Shown here: one piece after another, positions 1 through 6,520 of the stretch
Layout: the number at the start of each line of letters is the position of its first letter
How positions within the stretch are numbered: position 1 is the stretch's first letter
Source: Prevotella sp.
GTDB lineage: Bacteria > Bacteroidota > Bacteroidia > Bacteroidales > Bacteroidaceae
Reading direction: 5' to 3'
Length of the DNA: 64,000 nt
NCBI GenBank assembly: GCA_017471465.1
Contig: JAFUTI010000020.1
Location: 1 to 64,000 of the forward strand
Position numbers and translations under genes: made by a program
The notes under the pieces: model-generated
Database searches by the model: none
What the model was told of the DNA's origin: nothing
The model's input: only the letters and a program-made list of their open reading frames with translations

Positions 1-1469
1 ACGGCACCCGCAACGAGCAGCTCCGTGCCCACTATATCCTCGGCCGCACCTACGCCGACCGCGGCGAGGCACCTCAGGCCATAGCTGCCTACAACGATGC
101 TGCTGACCGTGCCGACACCACGGCACAGGACTGCGACTATATGACGTTGAGCCGCGTTCACGCCCAGAAAGCAGAGCTGTTTTTCCAACAGAATTTATTA
201 GACAACTATTTATCTGCATTAGACAAATCTGTACGATATGCATGGGAAGCAAAAGACACTATGATGGCACTAAATGCAAAAACTCACAAAATCATAGCTT
301 ACGATTTATTACAACGTAATGATTCTGTCATCTTGCTCTTTAATCAGGCCTTTGAAGAAATCTGTCGATATGCAGGTGAAGAAATCGCATCCCAATATTG
401 TATGTATCCTGTGAATGCTCTGCTAATGGAAAAACTATTTCCGGAAGCAAAAAGGTATATGGATATATATACAGAAAAATCAGGATATTTTGATTCGCTT
501 CAAAATATTGAAACTGGTCGCGAAATTTACTATTATTACAAGGGACTATATTATTTATCAATCAACCATTATGATTCAGCCTATTATTACTTCCACAAGG
601 GATTAAGATTCGGGAAAAACTATGAGTGCCAGAATGCATCGGCACTGGGTTTAGCCAAGCTTTACCGGCAAACTCATCAGCCAGACTCATCAGCCAGATA
701 CGCCCTTTATGCCTATGAGATGAATGATTCCATGTATAGTGAGATGTCTACGGAAATAGTGTCAAGAATGCACGCATTACATGACTATAGTAGACATCTC
801 CGTATCGCTCAACAACAGACAGAGATAGCAGAACGTGAACGCCAGCGTTTTTGGTCTTTTGTCTTTGTCATCGTATGCATATTCATATCAATGGCAATCT
901 TGGCTGGAATTATCTTCTCCATTTACCGGCAGAAAAGGATATCAGCTCTTAGGAACTATCGGGCTAAAGTTGAAGAGCTAAAGACTGCGAAAGACATTTT
1001 GAGCCAATATAAGCAGCAGAATATAGAGTCATCAAGACTTATTAGTGAAAAAGAGCAGGAGATACAAGTACTTGAAACGGAACTTGAACGGTATGTTAAG
1101 AATCAGCAATTAAGCCGAGACAATGATTTGTTCCTGATGGAAGAGTATGGCATCGGTCATCTGTTGCGTAAGAAGGCCGCCATAGGCACCACACTTAACC
1201 ATGACGAATGGGAACGTATAAACCTGTTTATAAGGGAGCAACTTCCAGGCTTTGATGAATTCATATCAAAGCAGACAGATATATATGGTATCGCTAAAGG
1301 TAAAATATGTGTACTACTACGTTTATATGTAGGTGTTAAGAACACTGGTACTATGTTGGGCGTCTCGAGTGCCTACGTATCAAAAATGAGCAGGGAAATC
1401 CTCTCCGAATTGTTCAAAAAGAGTGGCAGCGGAAAGGAATTGACAAAGGAATTGTCAAAATTTAGATAG
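1..1469 (+). CDS. TPR-transmembrane-coiled coil-HTH regulator (5' end outside window)
   Basis: The frame is open from base 3 and has no start in the window, so this is the 3' part of a longer gene; the first internal ATG is at 141. The readable protein begins with TPR-like helices and has one hydrophobic segment (bases about 849-924). A charged coiled-coil stretch follows, then a C-terminal helix-turn-helix-like region (GTMLGVSSAYVSKM). This layout is a known Bacteroidota type of membrane-anchored, TPR-bearing putative transcription regulator. It lies directly upstream of the DUF3244 and C10-homologue genes and could control them; that is inference. Codon use changes abruptly near base 175: the first about 60 codons are G+C-rich like the neighbours and the rest is strongly A+T-rich, suggesting a mosaic gene. 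The architecture is fairly sure, the ligand and targets unknown. Confidence 0.75.
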   Translation, partial: GTRNEQLRAHYILGRTYADRGEAPQAIAAYNDAADRADTTAQDCDYMTLSRVHAQKAELFFQQNLLDNYLSALDKSVRYAWEAKDTMMALNAKTHKIIAYDLLQRNDSVILLFNQAFEEICRYAGEEIASQYCMYPVNALLMEKLFPEAKRYMDIYTEKSGYFDSLQNIETGREIYYYYKGLYYLSINHYDSAYYYFHKGLRFGKNYECQNASALGLAKLYRQTHQPDSSARYALYAYEMNDSMYSEMSTEIVSRMHALHDYSRHLRIAQQQTEIAERERQRFWSFVFVIVCIFISMAILAGIIFSIYRQKRISALRNYRAKVEELKTAKDILSQYKQQNIESSRLISEKEQEIQVLETELERYVKNQQLSRDNDLFLMEEYGIGHLLRKKAAIGTTLNHDEWERINLFIREQLPGFDEFISKQTDIYGIAKGKICVLLRLYVGVKNTGTMLGVSSAYVSKMSREILSELFKKSGSGKELTKELSKFR

Positions 1470-1540
1470 GTTATTTTTGGGTTAACAGTTGTATTTACCT
1501 CAAAATCAAAATATTAGGACAGGTTAATTTTTAGGTTAAC
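1468..1540. repeat. Pair of GGTTA-T5-GGTTAAC direct repeats
   Basis: Two near-identical A+T-rich boxes, 1468-1486 (AGGTTATTTTTGGGTTAAC) and 1521-1540 (AGGTTAATTTTTAGGTTAAC), start 53 bp apart between the regulator and the DUF3244 gene. They differ by one inserted base and one substitution. Their position suggests a regulator binding site or a duplicated promoter-region element. No strong TAnnTTTG box was found here; TACTTTCG at about 1580-1587 is a one-mismatch candidate. Confidence 0.4.
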
Positions 1541-1633
1541 TTTTACTTCGTATTTCTCTTTTAATTTTCGCTTGGAATACCTACTTTCGCAGCAACAAAG
1601 AACACATTGTTCACAATTCTAAAATCAAAAAAA

Positions 1634-1990
1634 ATGAAAAAGAGATTTTTAACAATCTTATTTATGCTTTCAGTTGCAAATGTTCTTTCAGTCAATGCAG
1701 ACCCCATTGTCCTGAATGGTGGTAGAGTAACACCAAATAACACTGGCCCTGGACATGGTAAAGCACCTATCCGTCCCTGGACGATTGACTTGACAAACAA
1801 CGTCATCACGATGGAGGCAACGCCGTGCGACTACACACTCAGTCTCTACGACGAGGACGAAGCCGTCGTCTATTCTGTATTCGTTCCCGCAGGCACGACG
1901 CAGGTCGTACTGCCCACAACCCTCTCTGGCAGCTTCGAACTCCACTTCGAGACCGATACCTATTATTACTACGGATTTATTTACCTTTAA
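1634..1990 (+). CDS. Secreted DUF3244-type small beta protein (inhibitor-like)
   Basis: A 118-residue protein. The ATG at 1634 is preferred over the in-frame ATG at 1607 because it begins a canonical signal peptide (MKKRFLTILFMLSVANVLS, then NAD). The mature part is a short beta-rich domain (RPWTIDL, TMEATPCDYTLSLYDED, STTLSGSFELHFETD-like strands) ending in YYYYGFIYL, which matches my memory of the DUF3244 family. Such proteins are often encoded beside C10 peptidases in Bacteroides and Prevotella and are thought to act like staphostatin or Spi-type inhibitors. Here the next gene, 12 bp downstream, is a C10 homologue, which fits. Base composition shifts from A+T-rich to G+C-rich within the gene near 1800. 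Inhibitor function is inference from context. Confidence 0.65.
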   Translation: MKKRFLTILFMLSVANVLSVNADPIVLNGGRVTPNNTGPGHGKAPIRPWTIDLTNNVITMEATPCDYTLSLYDEDEAVVYSVFVPAGTTQVVLPTTLSGSFELHFETDTYYYYGFIYL

Positions 1991-2002
1991 AATATCTGTG
2001 TT

Positions 2003-3145
2003 ATGAAAAAAACTTTATTTTTTATTAGCGTTATCATTGGCGCCCTGTGTTCATGCTCTCAGAGTGAGAATGACTTCCTTGAGCCAGCATCCGTACCTAC
2101 CAATCATCAGCTGACTGCCGAGCAGGCCGTTGAGAATGCAAATGCTTTCTTGGATTGTTTCAATAGGAGCCAAACGCGTGCATCTCTATATCAGCGTGAG
2201 GTGGCTACTGTTACAGCCTGCACCAAAAGTGGCGTAAAAGGTGAGGCAACGCGCGGACAGTCGGATGAAGAGACAGCCTATTACGTTGTTAACTACAAGG
2301 ATGACAACGGCTTTATCATTGCAGCAGCGGACGATCGCTACGAGCCTGTATTCGCCTTTGTAGAGAAAGGACACTATGATGGCGGTGAAACGGGTAATCC
2401 TGGCTTTGATATATTCATCAAGAACCTTGTGGAGAGAGCAATCTACAAGAGTGATTCTCTATTGTTCAAATCGGAAAATCCATCGGGAAACAGAACCGTT
2501 GTCGGTCCGATGCTTCAAACTGCATGGGGAGTTAATTCACCCTATAACCAACATACGCAATATTCTGTTGCCGGTCCTATGGGAGTGGCACTTGCGCAGA
2601 TTGCTGCCTACTATCAGTATCCATCATCGTTGTCCTACACAAACAGCGCAGGTACACCTATAGCAACGGCTCTAAACTGGAGCAGTATACTGTCGGAGTG
2701 CAGTAGTAATAACGGACAGCTGACTCAGGTGAACACCAACTCCAGCCAGGTGTCTTACTTCATTGACTATATCGATGCTAACACAAATACAGAAAACCCC
2801 TACCTTAGCACTGTCGCCTTGGAGAGAATGCACGACTTAGGTTTTTACCTCGAACCATACGTCATTCATTCTTTTGCCTTAGACACATTCGATGCTATTG
2901 TACGTGGATACTTAGATCAAGGGAGACTCATATATACGCGTGGCACTCTGGAGACGACGGATCCTTATGCGCAGTATTTTAATTTCGGTCATGCTTGGGT
3001 AGTCGATGGCTATAGTGGCGATTATTTCCATTGCAACTGGGGATGGGATGGCAATTATAATGGCTGGTATCTCAGTACAAACTTCGTTCCTTACTCAGGC
3101 CACGATTACAATTACCAACGTTGCTATATGTACGTCTACAGATAA
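2003..3145 (+). CDS. C10 (streptopain-like) peptidase homologue lacking the catalytic cysteine
   Basis: A 380-residue predicted lipoprotein; the signal ends in LCSC, with Cys18 the likely lipidated residue. Residues about 35-125 resemble the Spi/MAC prodomain (TAEQAVENANAFL, YYVVNYKDDNGFIIAAADDRYEPVFAF). The rest is a C10 fold: PYNQHTQYSVAGPMGVALAQIAAYYQYP corresponds to the streptopain block that normally reads GCVATATAQI, and NFGHAWVVDGY plus YFHCNWGWDG carry the catalytic His330 and the Asn-Trp motif. At the nucleophile position this protein has Pro192 (codon CCT, 2576-2578) instead of Cys. It is therefore predicted to be proteolytically dead unless another residue substitutes. It sits 12 bp after the DUF3244 gene and 9 bp before the barrel gene, so the three probably form one unit. 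Confidence 0.85.
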   Translation: MKKTLFFISVIIGALCSCSQSENDFLEPASVPTNHQLTAEQAVENANAFLDCFNRSQTRASLYQREVATVTACTKSGVKGEATRGQSDEETAYYVVNYKDDNGFIIAAADDRYEPVFAFVEKGHYDGGETGNPGFDIFIKNLVERAIYKSDSLLFKSENPSGNRTVVGPMLQTAWGVNSPYNQHTQYSVAGPMGVALAQIAAYYQYPSSLSYTNSAGTPIATALNWSSILSECSSNNGQLTQVNTNSSQVSYFIDYIDANTNTENPYLSTVALERMHDLGFYLEPYVIHSFALDTFDAIVRGYLDQGRLIYTRGTLETTDPYAQYFNFGHAWVVDGYSGDYFHCNWGWDGNYNGWYLSTNFVPYSGHDYNYQRCYMYVYR

Positions 3146-3154
3146 ACGAAGAGA

Positions 3155-3919
3155 ATGATGAGAGAATTATTGTGTATGGTCATAGGCCTGCTTTGCGGGC
3201 CTGTGACCCTTTCTGCCCAAGAGCAGGTGAAAGGCGAAGTGCGTGCTGATGTTGTCAGTCACTATATGTGGCGAGGCCTCGACAAGGGCGGGTTCAACGT
3301 CCAGCCTCAGGCAACGGTGAGGTGGCAAGGGCTGTCGCTGCAGATGTATGGCAGTGCCGGTCTTAATAAGGAGGACAACGACGAGCTGGACCTGTCGCTG
3401 CGCTACGAGCGGGCGGGCTTCAGCATCGGGGTGACCGACTACTGGCAGACCGGCATCGACCCCAAAGACCGATATCTGTACTATAGTCAGCGCCATGGCG
3501 CCCACCGCTTCGAGGGCACCGTGGGCTATACATGCCCCTACGGCAGCCTGAACGCCTATACGATGTTCGGCGGAAACGACTTCAAGCGGTCTGGAAAACG
3601 CGCCTACTCTACCTATGTCGAACTGAGCGTGCCGTTTGAACTGGGCGGCATCAACTGGACGGCAAGGGCAGGCATGAGCCCCTTCGAGAGTGCCGGCTAT
3701 GACGAGATATTCAACGACGTCGGCTTCTTCGGCGACGAAACGCATGTTGAGCCTCACTACACGTATGCCGACGGGGCCGCCTGTGTCCTGGCCTCACTAC
3801 GGGCCACGCGCGAGATAACGCTGCACGACCTTCGCATACCTGTCTTTGCAGAGCTACACGGCAACCCATACCTTCAGAAAGCAACCCTCGTCTTCGGACT
3901 GAGCATCGTGTTTTTCTAA
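3155..3919 (+). CDS. Outer-membrane beta-barrel protein (putative porin type)
   Basis: A 254-residue protein with a signal peptide (MMRELLCMVIGLLCGPVTLSAQ). Alternating amphipathic strands are separated by short charged turns, for example VSHYMWRGLDKGGFNVQPQ and FSIGVTDYWQTG. It ends in a strand with terminal aromatic residues (GLSIVFF), the usual outer-membrane insertion signal. The VSxYxWRGxxxG opening is typical of small barrel proteins grouped as TorF-like putative porins in Bacteroidota. Substrate is unknown. It follows the C10 homologue by 9 bp and is probably co-transcribed. Its G+C-rich codon use contrasts with the A+T-rich genes just upstream. Confidence 0.65.
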   Translation: MMRELLCMVIGLLCGPVTLSAQEQVKGEVRADVVSHYMWRGLDKGGFNVQPQATVRWQGLSLQMYGSAGLNKEDNDELDLSLRYERAGFSIGVTDYWQTGIDPKDRYLYYSQRHGAHRFEGTVGYTCPYGSLNAYTMFGGNDFKRSGKRAYSTYVELSVPFELGGINWTARAGMSPFESAGYDEIFNDVGFFGDETHVEPHYTYADGAACVLASLRATREITLHDLRIPVFAELHGNPYLQKATLVFGLSIVFF

Positions 3920-3990
3920 AAAAGATTATTGTCAATGGCGGCGTGCTAACGATAGATGTGATAAAATAATTTAAAATAACAAAACACCTG

Positions 3991-4021
3991 TTCGCTTATT
4001 ACTATAATAGTAGTAAATTTG
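3991..4021 (+). promoter_or_regulatory. Bacteroidota promoter for the 4052 lipoprotein gene
   Basis: TAAATTTG (4014-4021) matches the -7 consensus TAnnTTTG. TTCG at 3991-3994, one mismatch from TTTG, lies 19 bp upstream. The ATG at 4052 is about 30 bp downstream. Confidence 0.6.
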
Positions 4022-4051
4022 CGACGTCAAAATAATATAAACACAACCATT

Positions 4052-4456
4052 ATGAAAAAGAATTTGTATTTCTTCGTTTCTTTAGTCTTTGCACTATTAG
4101 CCGTCTGCGCTTGCAGCAGCGACGATGACGACTCTGTAGCTAACGGATATAATTGTCTGATAAGCTTTATGCAGGGGGATAAGGTATCAGTAAAGGTTAT
4201 TAATACTCCGTCCAATTTTAACCCTGCCGCTACCAATGAAGATGGCGATGCGGTTCCCGGACAAGGAGATATGTTGTACTTTTTTACAAATGACCTTGGT
4301 GGGGAAGAACAGTTGAAAAGCCGTTGGGTACAAAGTGAGCCAGTGACGCTGAGGATAACGTCATACAAATTGATAAACGATGACCATATACAGCTATTTG
4401 ACAATAATAGCAACCAAAGTTGTAAAAAGTATTGGTGTACGGTAGAACCATGCTGA
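4052..4456 (+). CDS. Small lipoprotein of unknown function
   Basis: A 134-residue protein. The ATG at 4052 is chosen over 4019 because it begins a lipoprotein signal (MKKNLYFFVSLVFALLAVCAC) with the lipobox just before an Asp-rich stretch SSDDDDS, which favours surface or outer-membrane sorting. The promoter -7 box at 4014-4021 also makes 4019 impossible. The remainder (NCLISFMQGDKVSVKVINTP and so on) is predicted beta-rich and has four cysteines in the mature part, including a pair near the C-terminus (KYWCTVEPC). I do not recognise a family. It is monocistronic, with its own promoter and a hairpin downstream. Confidence 0.7.
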   Translation: MKKNLYFFVSLVFALLAVCACSSDDDDSVANGYNCLISFMQGDKVSVKVINTPSNFNPAATNEDGDAVPGQGDMLYFFTNDLGGEEQLKSRWVQSEPVTLRITSYKLINDDHIQLFDNNSNQSCKKYWCTVEPC

Positions 4457-4478
4457 CGAGAAGCGTGAAAAACAGTCA

Positions 4479-4508
4479 CCGCACAACGGAGATGTCCCCG
4501 TTGTGCGG
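4479..4508. terminator. Hairpin between the lipoprotein and higA genes
   Basis: CCGCACAACGG (4479-4489) and CCGTTGTGCGG (4498-4508) form a perfect 11-bp stem with an 8-base loop. Both flanking genes end here. A run of five T lies a few bases beyond the stem on the minus strand, so it would serve higBA best. Confidence 0.6.
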
Positions 4509-4528
4509 TATCCATGATGATTTCGTTT

Positions 4529-4834
4529 TTAGACAGGCCTCACAATGGAAAGCCCCAATGTACTAATGATGTTAAGAAACAGACCAGCACTTGGTTCCAC
4601 ACTGCCAGTCTCAATGCGAGAGATGTACGATTTCTTTGCGCCCACGCGGTCGGCCAGCTGCTGCTGCGTCAGACCTTCTCGTTTACGGGCATCATGTATG
4701 ATGGTACCGACGCAATAGGCGTATGCCTCGCGGCGAAACTCGTCGCGCTGCGCTGTCCCAGGTTCTCCATAGAGGGAGTTCAGTACTTCGTCGAAGCTCC
4801 CCACGTCTTTTCTATTTTCCTGCATAGTATTCAT
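4529..4834 (-). CDS. higA: HigA-like antitoxin, XRE-family HTH
   Basis: A 101-residue protein with a clear XRE-type helix-turn-helix at about residues 52-90: ARKREGLTQQQLADRVGAKKSYISRIETG, then a helix ending in IISTLGLSIVRPV. The N-terminal half (FDEVLNSLYGEPGTAQRDEF) is the usual antitoxin-side extension. It overlaps the toxin gene by 23 bp (4812-4834), with the toxin upstream, the typical higBA order. The first ATG (4834) is taken; 4825 is possible. Antitoxins of this type bind their own promoter, so autoregulation is expected. Family assignment is solid, cellular target unknown. Confidence 0.85.
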   Translation of the reverse strand: MNTMQENRKDVGSFDEVLNSLYGEPGTAQRDEFRREAYAYCVGTIIHDARKREGLTQQQLADRVGAKKSYISRIETGSVEPSAGLFLNIISTLGLSIVRPV

Positions 4835-5138
4835 TCTTTAACCTTATTGCCTTTTCTATCTCGTTCTGTGGTGTCTTCTGTGTCTTCTTTTGGAAGCCGT
4901 TGAAGAGCATCACGATATTGTTACCATCGAATATGAAGAACGCTCTGTAGATGTTTCCGTCATGCTGTGCCCTCAGTTCAAACACTCCCTCGCGTATGTG
5001 CTTCACGAAGTTTTGGTTGGGGCGTTGCTGTGTCTTCAACATATCAAGCACGTATGCCACCTTGCGCTTCGCCCCGTCACTTAGGGATGCGAAGAAATCA
5101 GGGAAATAGTTCTTATAGTATAAGATTCGTCTTTCCAT
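4812..5138 (-). CDS. higB: HigB-like toxin (RelE superfamily, Gp49-like)
   Basis: A 108-residue protein. Features are LSDGAKRKVAYVLDMLKT, FVKHIREGVFELRAQHDGNIYRAFFIFDGNNIVMLFNGFQKKTQKTP and a basic C-terminal helix, the signature of the phage Gp49-like/HigB group of ribosome-dependent mRNA interferases. The ATG at 5138 is preferred to 5165 because a TATCTTTG -7 box on the minus strand lies at 5143-5150, so 5165 would be upstream of transcription. That leaves only four bases between box and ATG, implying a leaderless or nearly leaderless mRNA. It is followed by, and overlaps, higA. Confidence 0.85.
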   Translation of the reverse strand: MERRILYYKNYFPDFFASLSDGAKRKVAYVLDMLKTQQRPNQNFVKHIREGVFELRAQHDGNIYRAFFIFDGNNIVMLFNGFQKKTQKTPQNEIEKAIRLKNEYYAGK

Positions 5139-5142
5139 GGTG

Positions 5143-5150
5143 CAAAGATA
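5143..5150 (-). promoter_or_regulatory. -7 box abutting the higB start
   Basis: CAAAGATA on the plus strand is TATCTTTG on the minus strand. No clear TTTG is found 19-21 bp upstream. Read on the minus strand the context is TATCTTTGCACCATG, so the transcription start should fall at or just inside the ATG. Confidence 0.5.
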
Positions 5151-5314
5151 TACAAAAGTTTCCATATCTGAAAACTTTAATAAAGAAATACTTCAAAGAA
5201 CCAGCATTTTTAACATTTCTGCATATAAAAGACCGGAAAGCACTTACTTCTCAGCCATATATACCTAGTTATGTGCTAATAAAACATAAATATGGGACAA
5301 TAATGGTTCCTTGA

Positions 5315-5361
5315 TTTGCAGAACCCAATCAAATTATGTATTTTTGCATTATGTAATTTTG
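5315..5361 (+). promoter_or_regulatory. Orphan promoter with tandem -7 boxes
   Basis: TTTG (5315-5318), a 20-bp spacer and TATTTTTG (5339-5346) form a near-ideal Bacteroidota promoter. A second -7 box, TAATTTTG, lies at 5354-5361. No gene follows for more than 1 kb on this strand. Confidence 0.55.
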
Positions 5362-5420
5362 CATAAAACGCATTCGCAATGGGATGCTTTATGCTTAGAC
5401 AGAATGACAAACAGATATAT

Positions 5421-5516
5421 AGGTGACACCTCTTACACCTGGCACTTAAATGTCTGAAAATCAGGGTCTATTTTTCAGGGCAAGTGACACCTGTAGTCGC
5501 ACCAGAGGTGACACCA
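5421..5516. repeat. Three AGGTGACACC boxes
   Basis: AGGTGACACCT (5421-5431, a perfect odd palindrome), AGTGACACCT (5483-5492) and AGGTGACACCA (5506-5516). GTCACCC appears again near 5630 as one half of a GGGTG/CACCC inverted pair. Palindromy suggests dimeric protein binding or relics of a repeat family. Confidence 0.45.
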
Positions 5517-5528
5517 GATAGTAACGGC

Positions 5529-5595
5529 AGGCCGTGAAACATTTACGAGCGGCCGATATTTTTTTACGAGAGGCCGTGAAATTTTCACGAGCGGC
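5529..5595. repeat. Two REP-like inverted-repeat units
   Basis: Unit 1 (5529-5554) runs AGGCCGTGAAACATTTACGA then GCGGCC; unit 2 (5571-5595) runs AGGCCGTGAAATTTTCACGA then GCGGC. Each can fold through GGCCG/CGGCC or CGTGAAA/TTTCACG arms. A partial TTTACGAGAGGCC joins them. Confidence 0.5.
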
Positions 5596-5706
5596 TTGTA
5601 CGTTTTTGGCTTTGGGTGTGAAACATTGTCACCCGAATAAACAATGATAAATTTGAAACGAATTTGAATAATTATTATAATTCAAGTTTCGTAAGTATTT
5701 TTTTAC

Positions 5707-5733
5707 CACGAATTTCACGAATTTCACGAATTT
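5707..5733. repeat. 9-bp triplicate CACGAATTT
   Basis: Three perfect head-to-tail copies of CACGAATTT. Copies of GAATAATTATTATA lie on both sides, about 5666 and 5751. Confidence 0.6.
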
Positions 5734-5841
5734 GGCTGCGCGTTGTTTGCGAATAATTATTATATAAATTTGTGGATTAAATTATTTCAATTATACAAAT
5801 TCGTTTCAAAAAACGATTCTGTTATCATGCGTTTGACCTAC

Positions 5842-5889
5842 ATTGGTGCGGGTATTGGTGCGGGTGTTGGTGCGGGTATTGGTGCGACC
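5842..5889. repeat. 12-bp tandem repeat, four copies
   Basis: ATTGGTGCGGGT at 5842-5853, 5854-5865, 5866-5877 (first base G) and 5878-5889 (last bases ACC). A multiple of three, it keeps frames open on both strands (GIGAG-type and TNTR-type peptides), but no surrounding gene is supported. Confidence 0.75.
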
Positions 5890-6125
5890 ACCCGGTGCTG
5901 CAACTGTCTGATAATCAGTGGGCGGTGCGGCGGGTGTCACCTGCGTTCGCCATTTCGGCTGAAGCGTGCGCACGCACGCGAGCGAAGAGCGAGTCCCTGC
6001 GGGCAAACCGCAGGACATTAAAAGAAGCGAAAGGCGTCAAAGGACGGCAGCCGTCAGGACGGTTTATACGGCGCTGGTTGTCAGCCACTTGACAAATTAG
6101 GATTCCGTCAGCCCCCGTCAGGCTC

Positions 6126-6156
6126 TTGCACCGTCCGATCTTTCTCCGTATCTTTG
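6126..6156 (+). promoter_or_regulatory. Promoter of a possible non-coding transcript
   Basis: TTG (6126-6128), a 20-bp spacer and TATCTTTG (6149-6156) followed by C fit the consensus closely. Transcription would start near 6163, 350 bp before the ATPase gene. The downstream sequence contains short hairpins such as TGCGT-GGTT-ACGCA near 6384-6397 but no convincing gene. Confidence 0.55.
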
Positions 6157-6520
6157 CACCGCCATTCGGCACTCCGACCGTCTACCACGTGGTTGTCGCT
6201 AACCTCTACAAGTGCGCCACAAACCTATCGTCGGAAATGGCTGCTGTTCTGACTGCCAAAATACGGGCGACCATCATCTGGTTGCAAACTCCGGTGCAAT
6301 TCCCTGGCGCGTCAGCAGTCTATCCGTCATCCATCAGTCTACAGCCGAGCGGACACAAAGCGATCTTTGACATCACTAACAGTGTTGCGTGGTTACGCAC
6401 TCAAGAGTTTTAACAGAGTCCCCTGATCTACGTTAATTATGTTTAATTATCAGACGTATCCTTTGGATATATGCAGATATATTTGTTATTTTGCATTTCG
6501 TAAAATATGAAACGTAAAAT

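Larger units (their letters stand above)
5166..6520. other. 1.35-kb gene-free, repeat-rich region
   Basis: No reading frame here has convincing protein character. The region holds a complete promoter pointing right (5315-5346), three AGGTGACACC boxes (5421-5516), two 25-26 bp inverted-repeat units (5529-5595), a 9-bp triplicate (5707-5733) and a 12-bp tandem array (5842-5889). Short palindromes lie at 5996-6055 (CCTGCGG/CCGCAGG; GACGGCAGCCGTC), and a second complete promoter is at 6126-6156. It separates the toxin-antitoxin pair from the ATPase gene. It reads like a scar or landing zone for mobile DNA, with at least one possible non-coding transcript. Confidence 0.6.

Noticed and set aside
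5842..5889. Tandem 12-mers considered as origin iterons
   Set aside because: Only four copies, no initiator gene or A+T-rich melting region beside them, and the window is chromosomal housekeeping DNA.
6126..6413. A 95-residue frame in the gene-free region
   Set aside because: Its ATG precedes or overlaps the promoter at 6126-6156, and the composition is not protein-like; a shorter frame from 6237 cannot be excluded but is unsupported.
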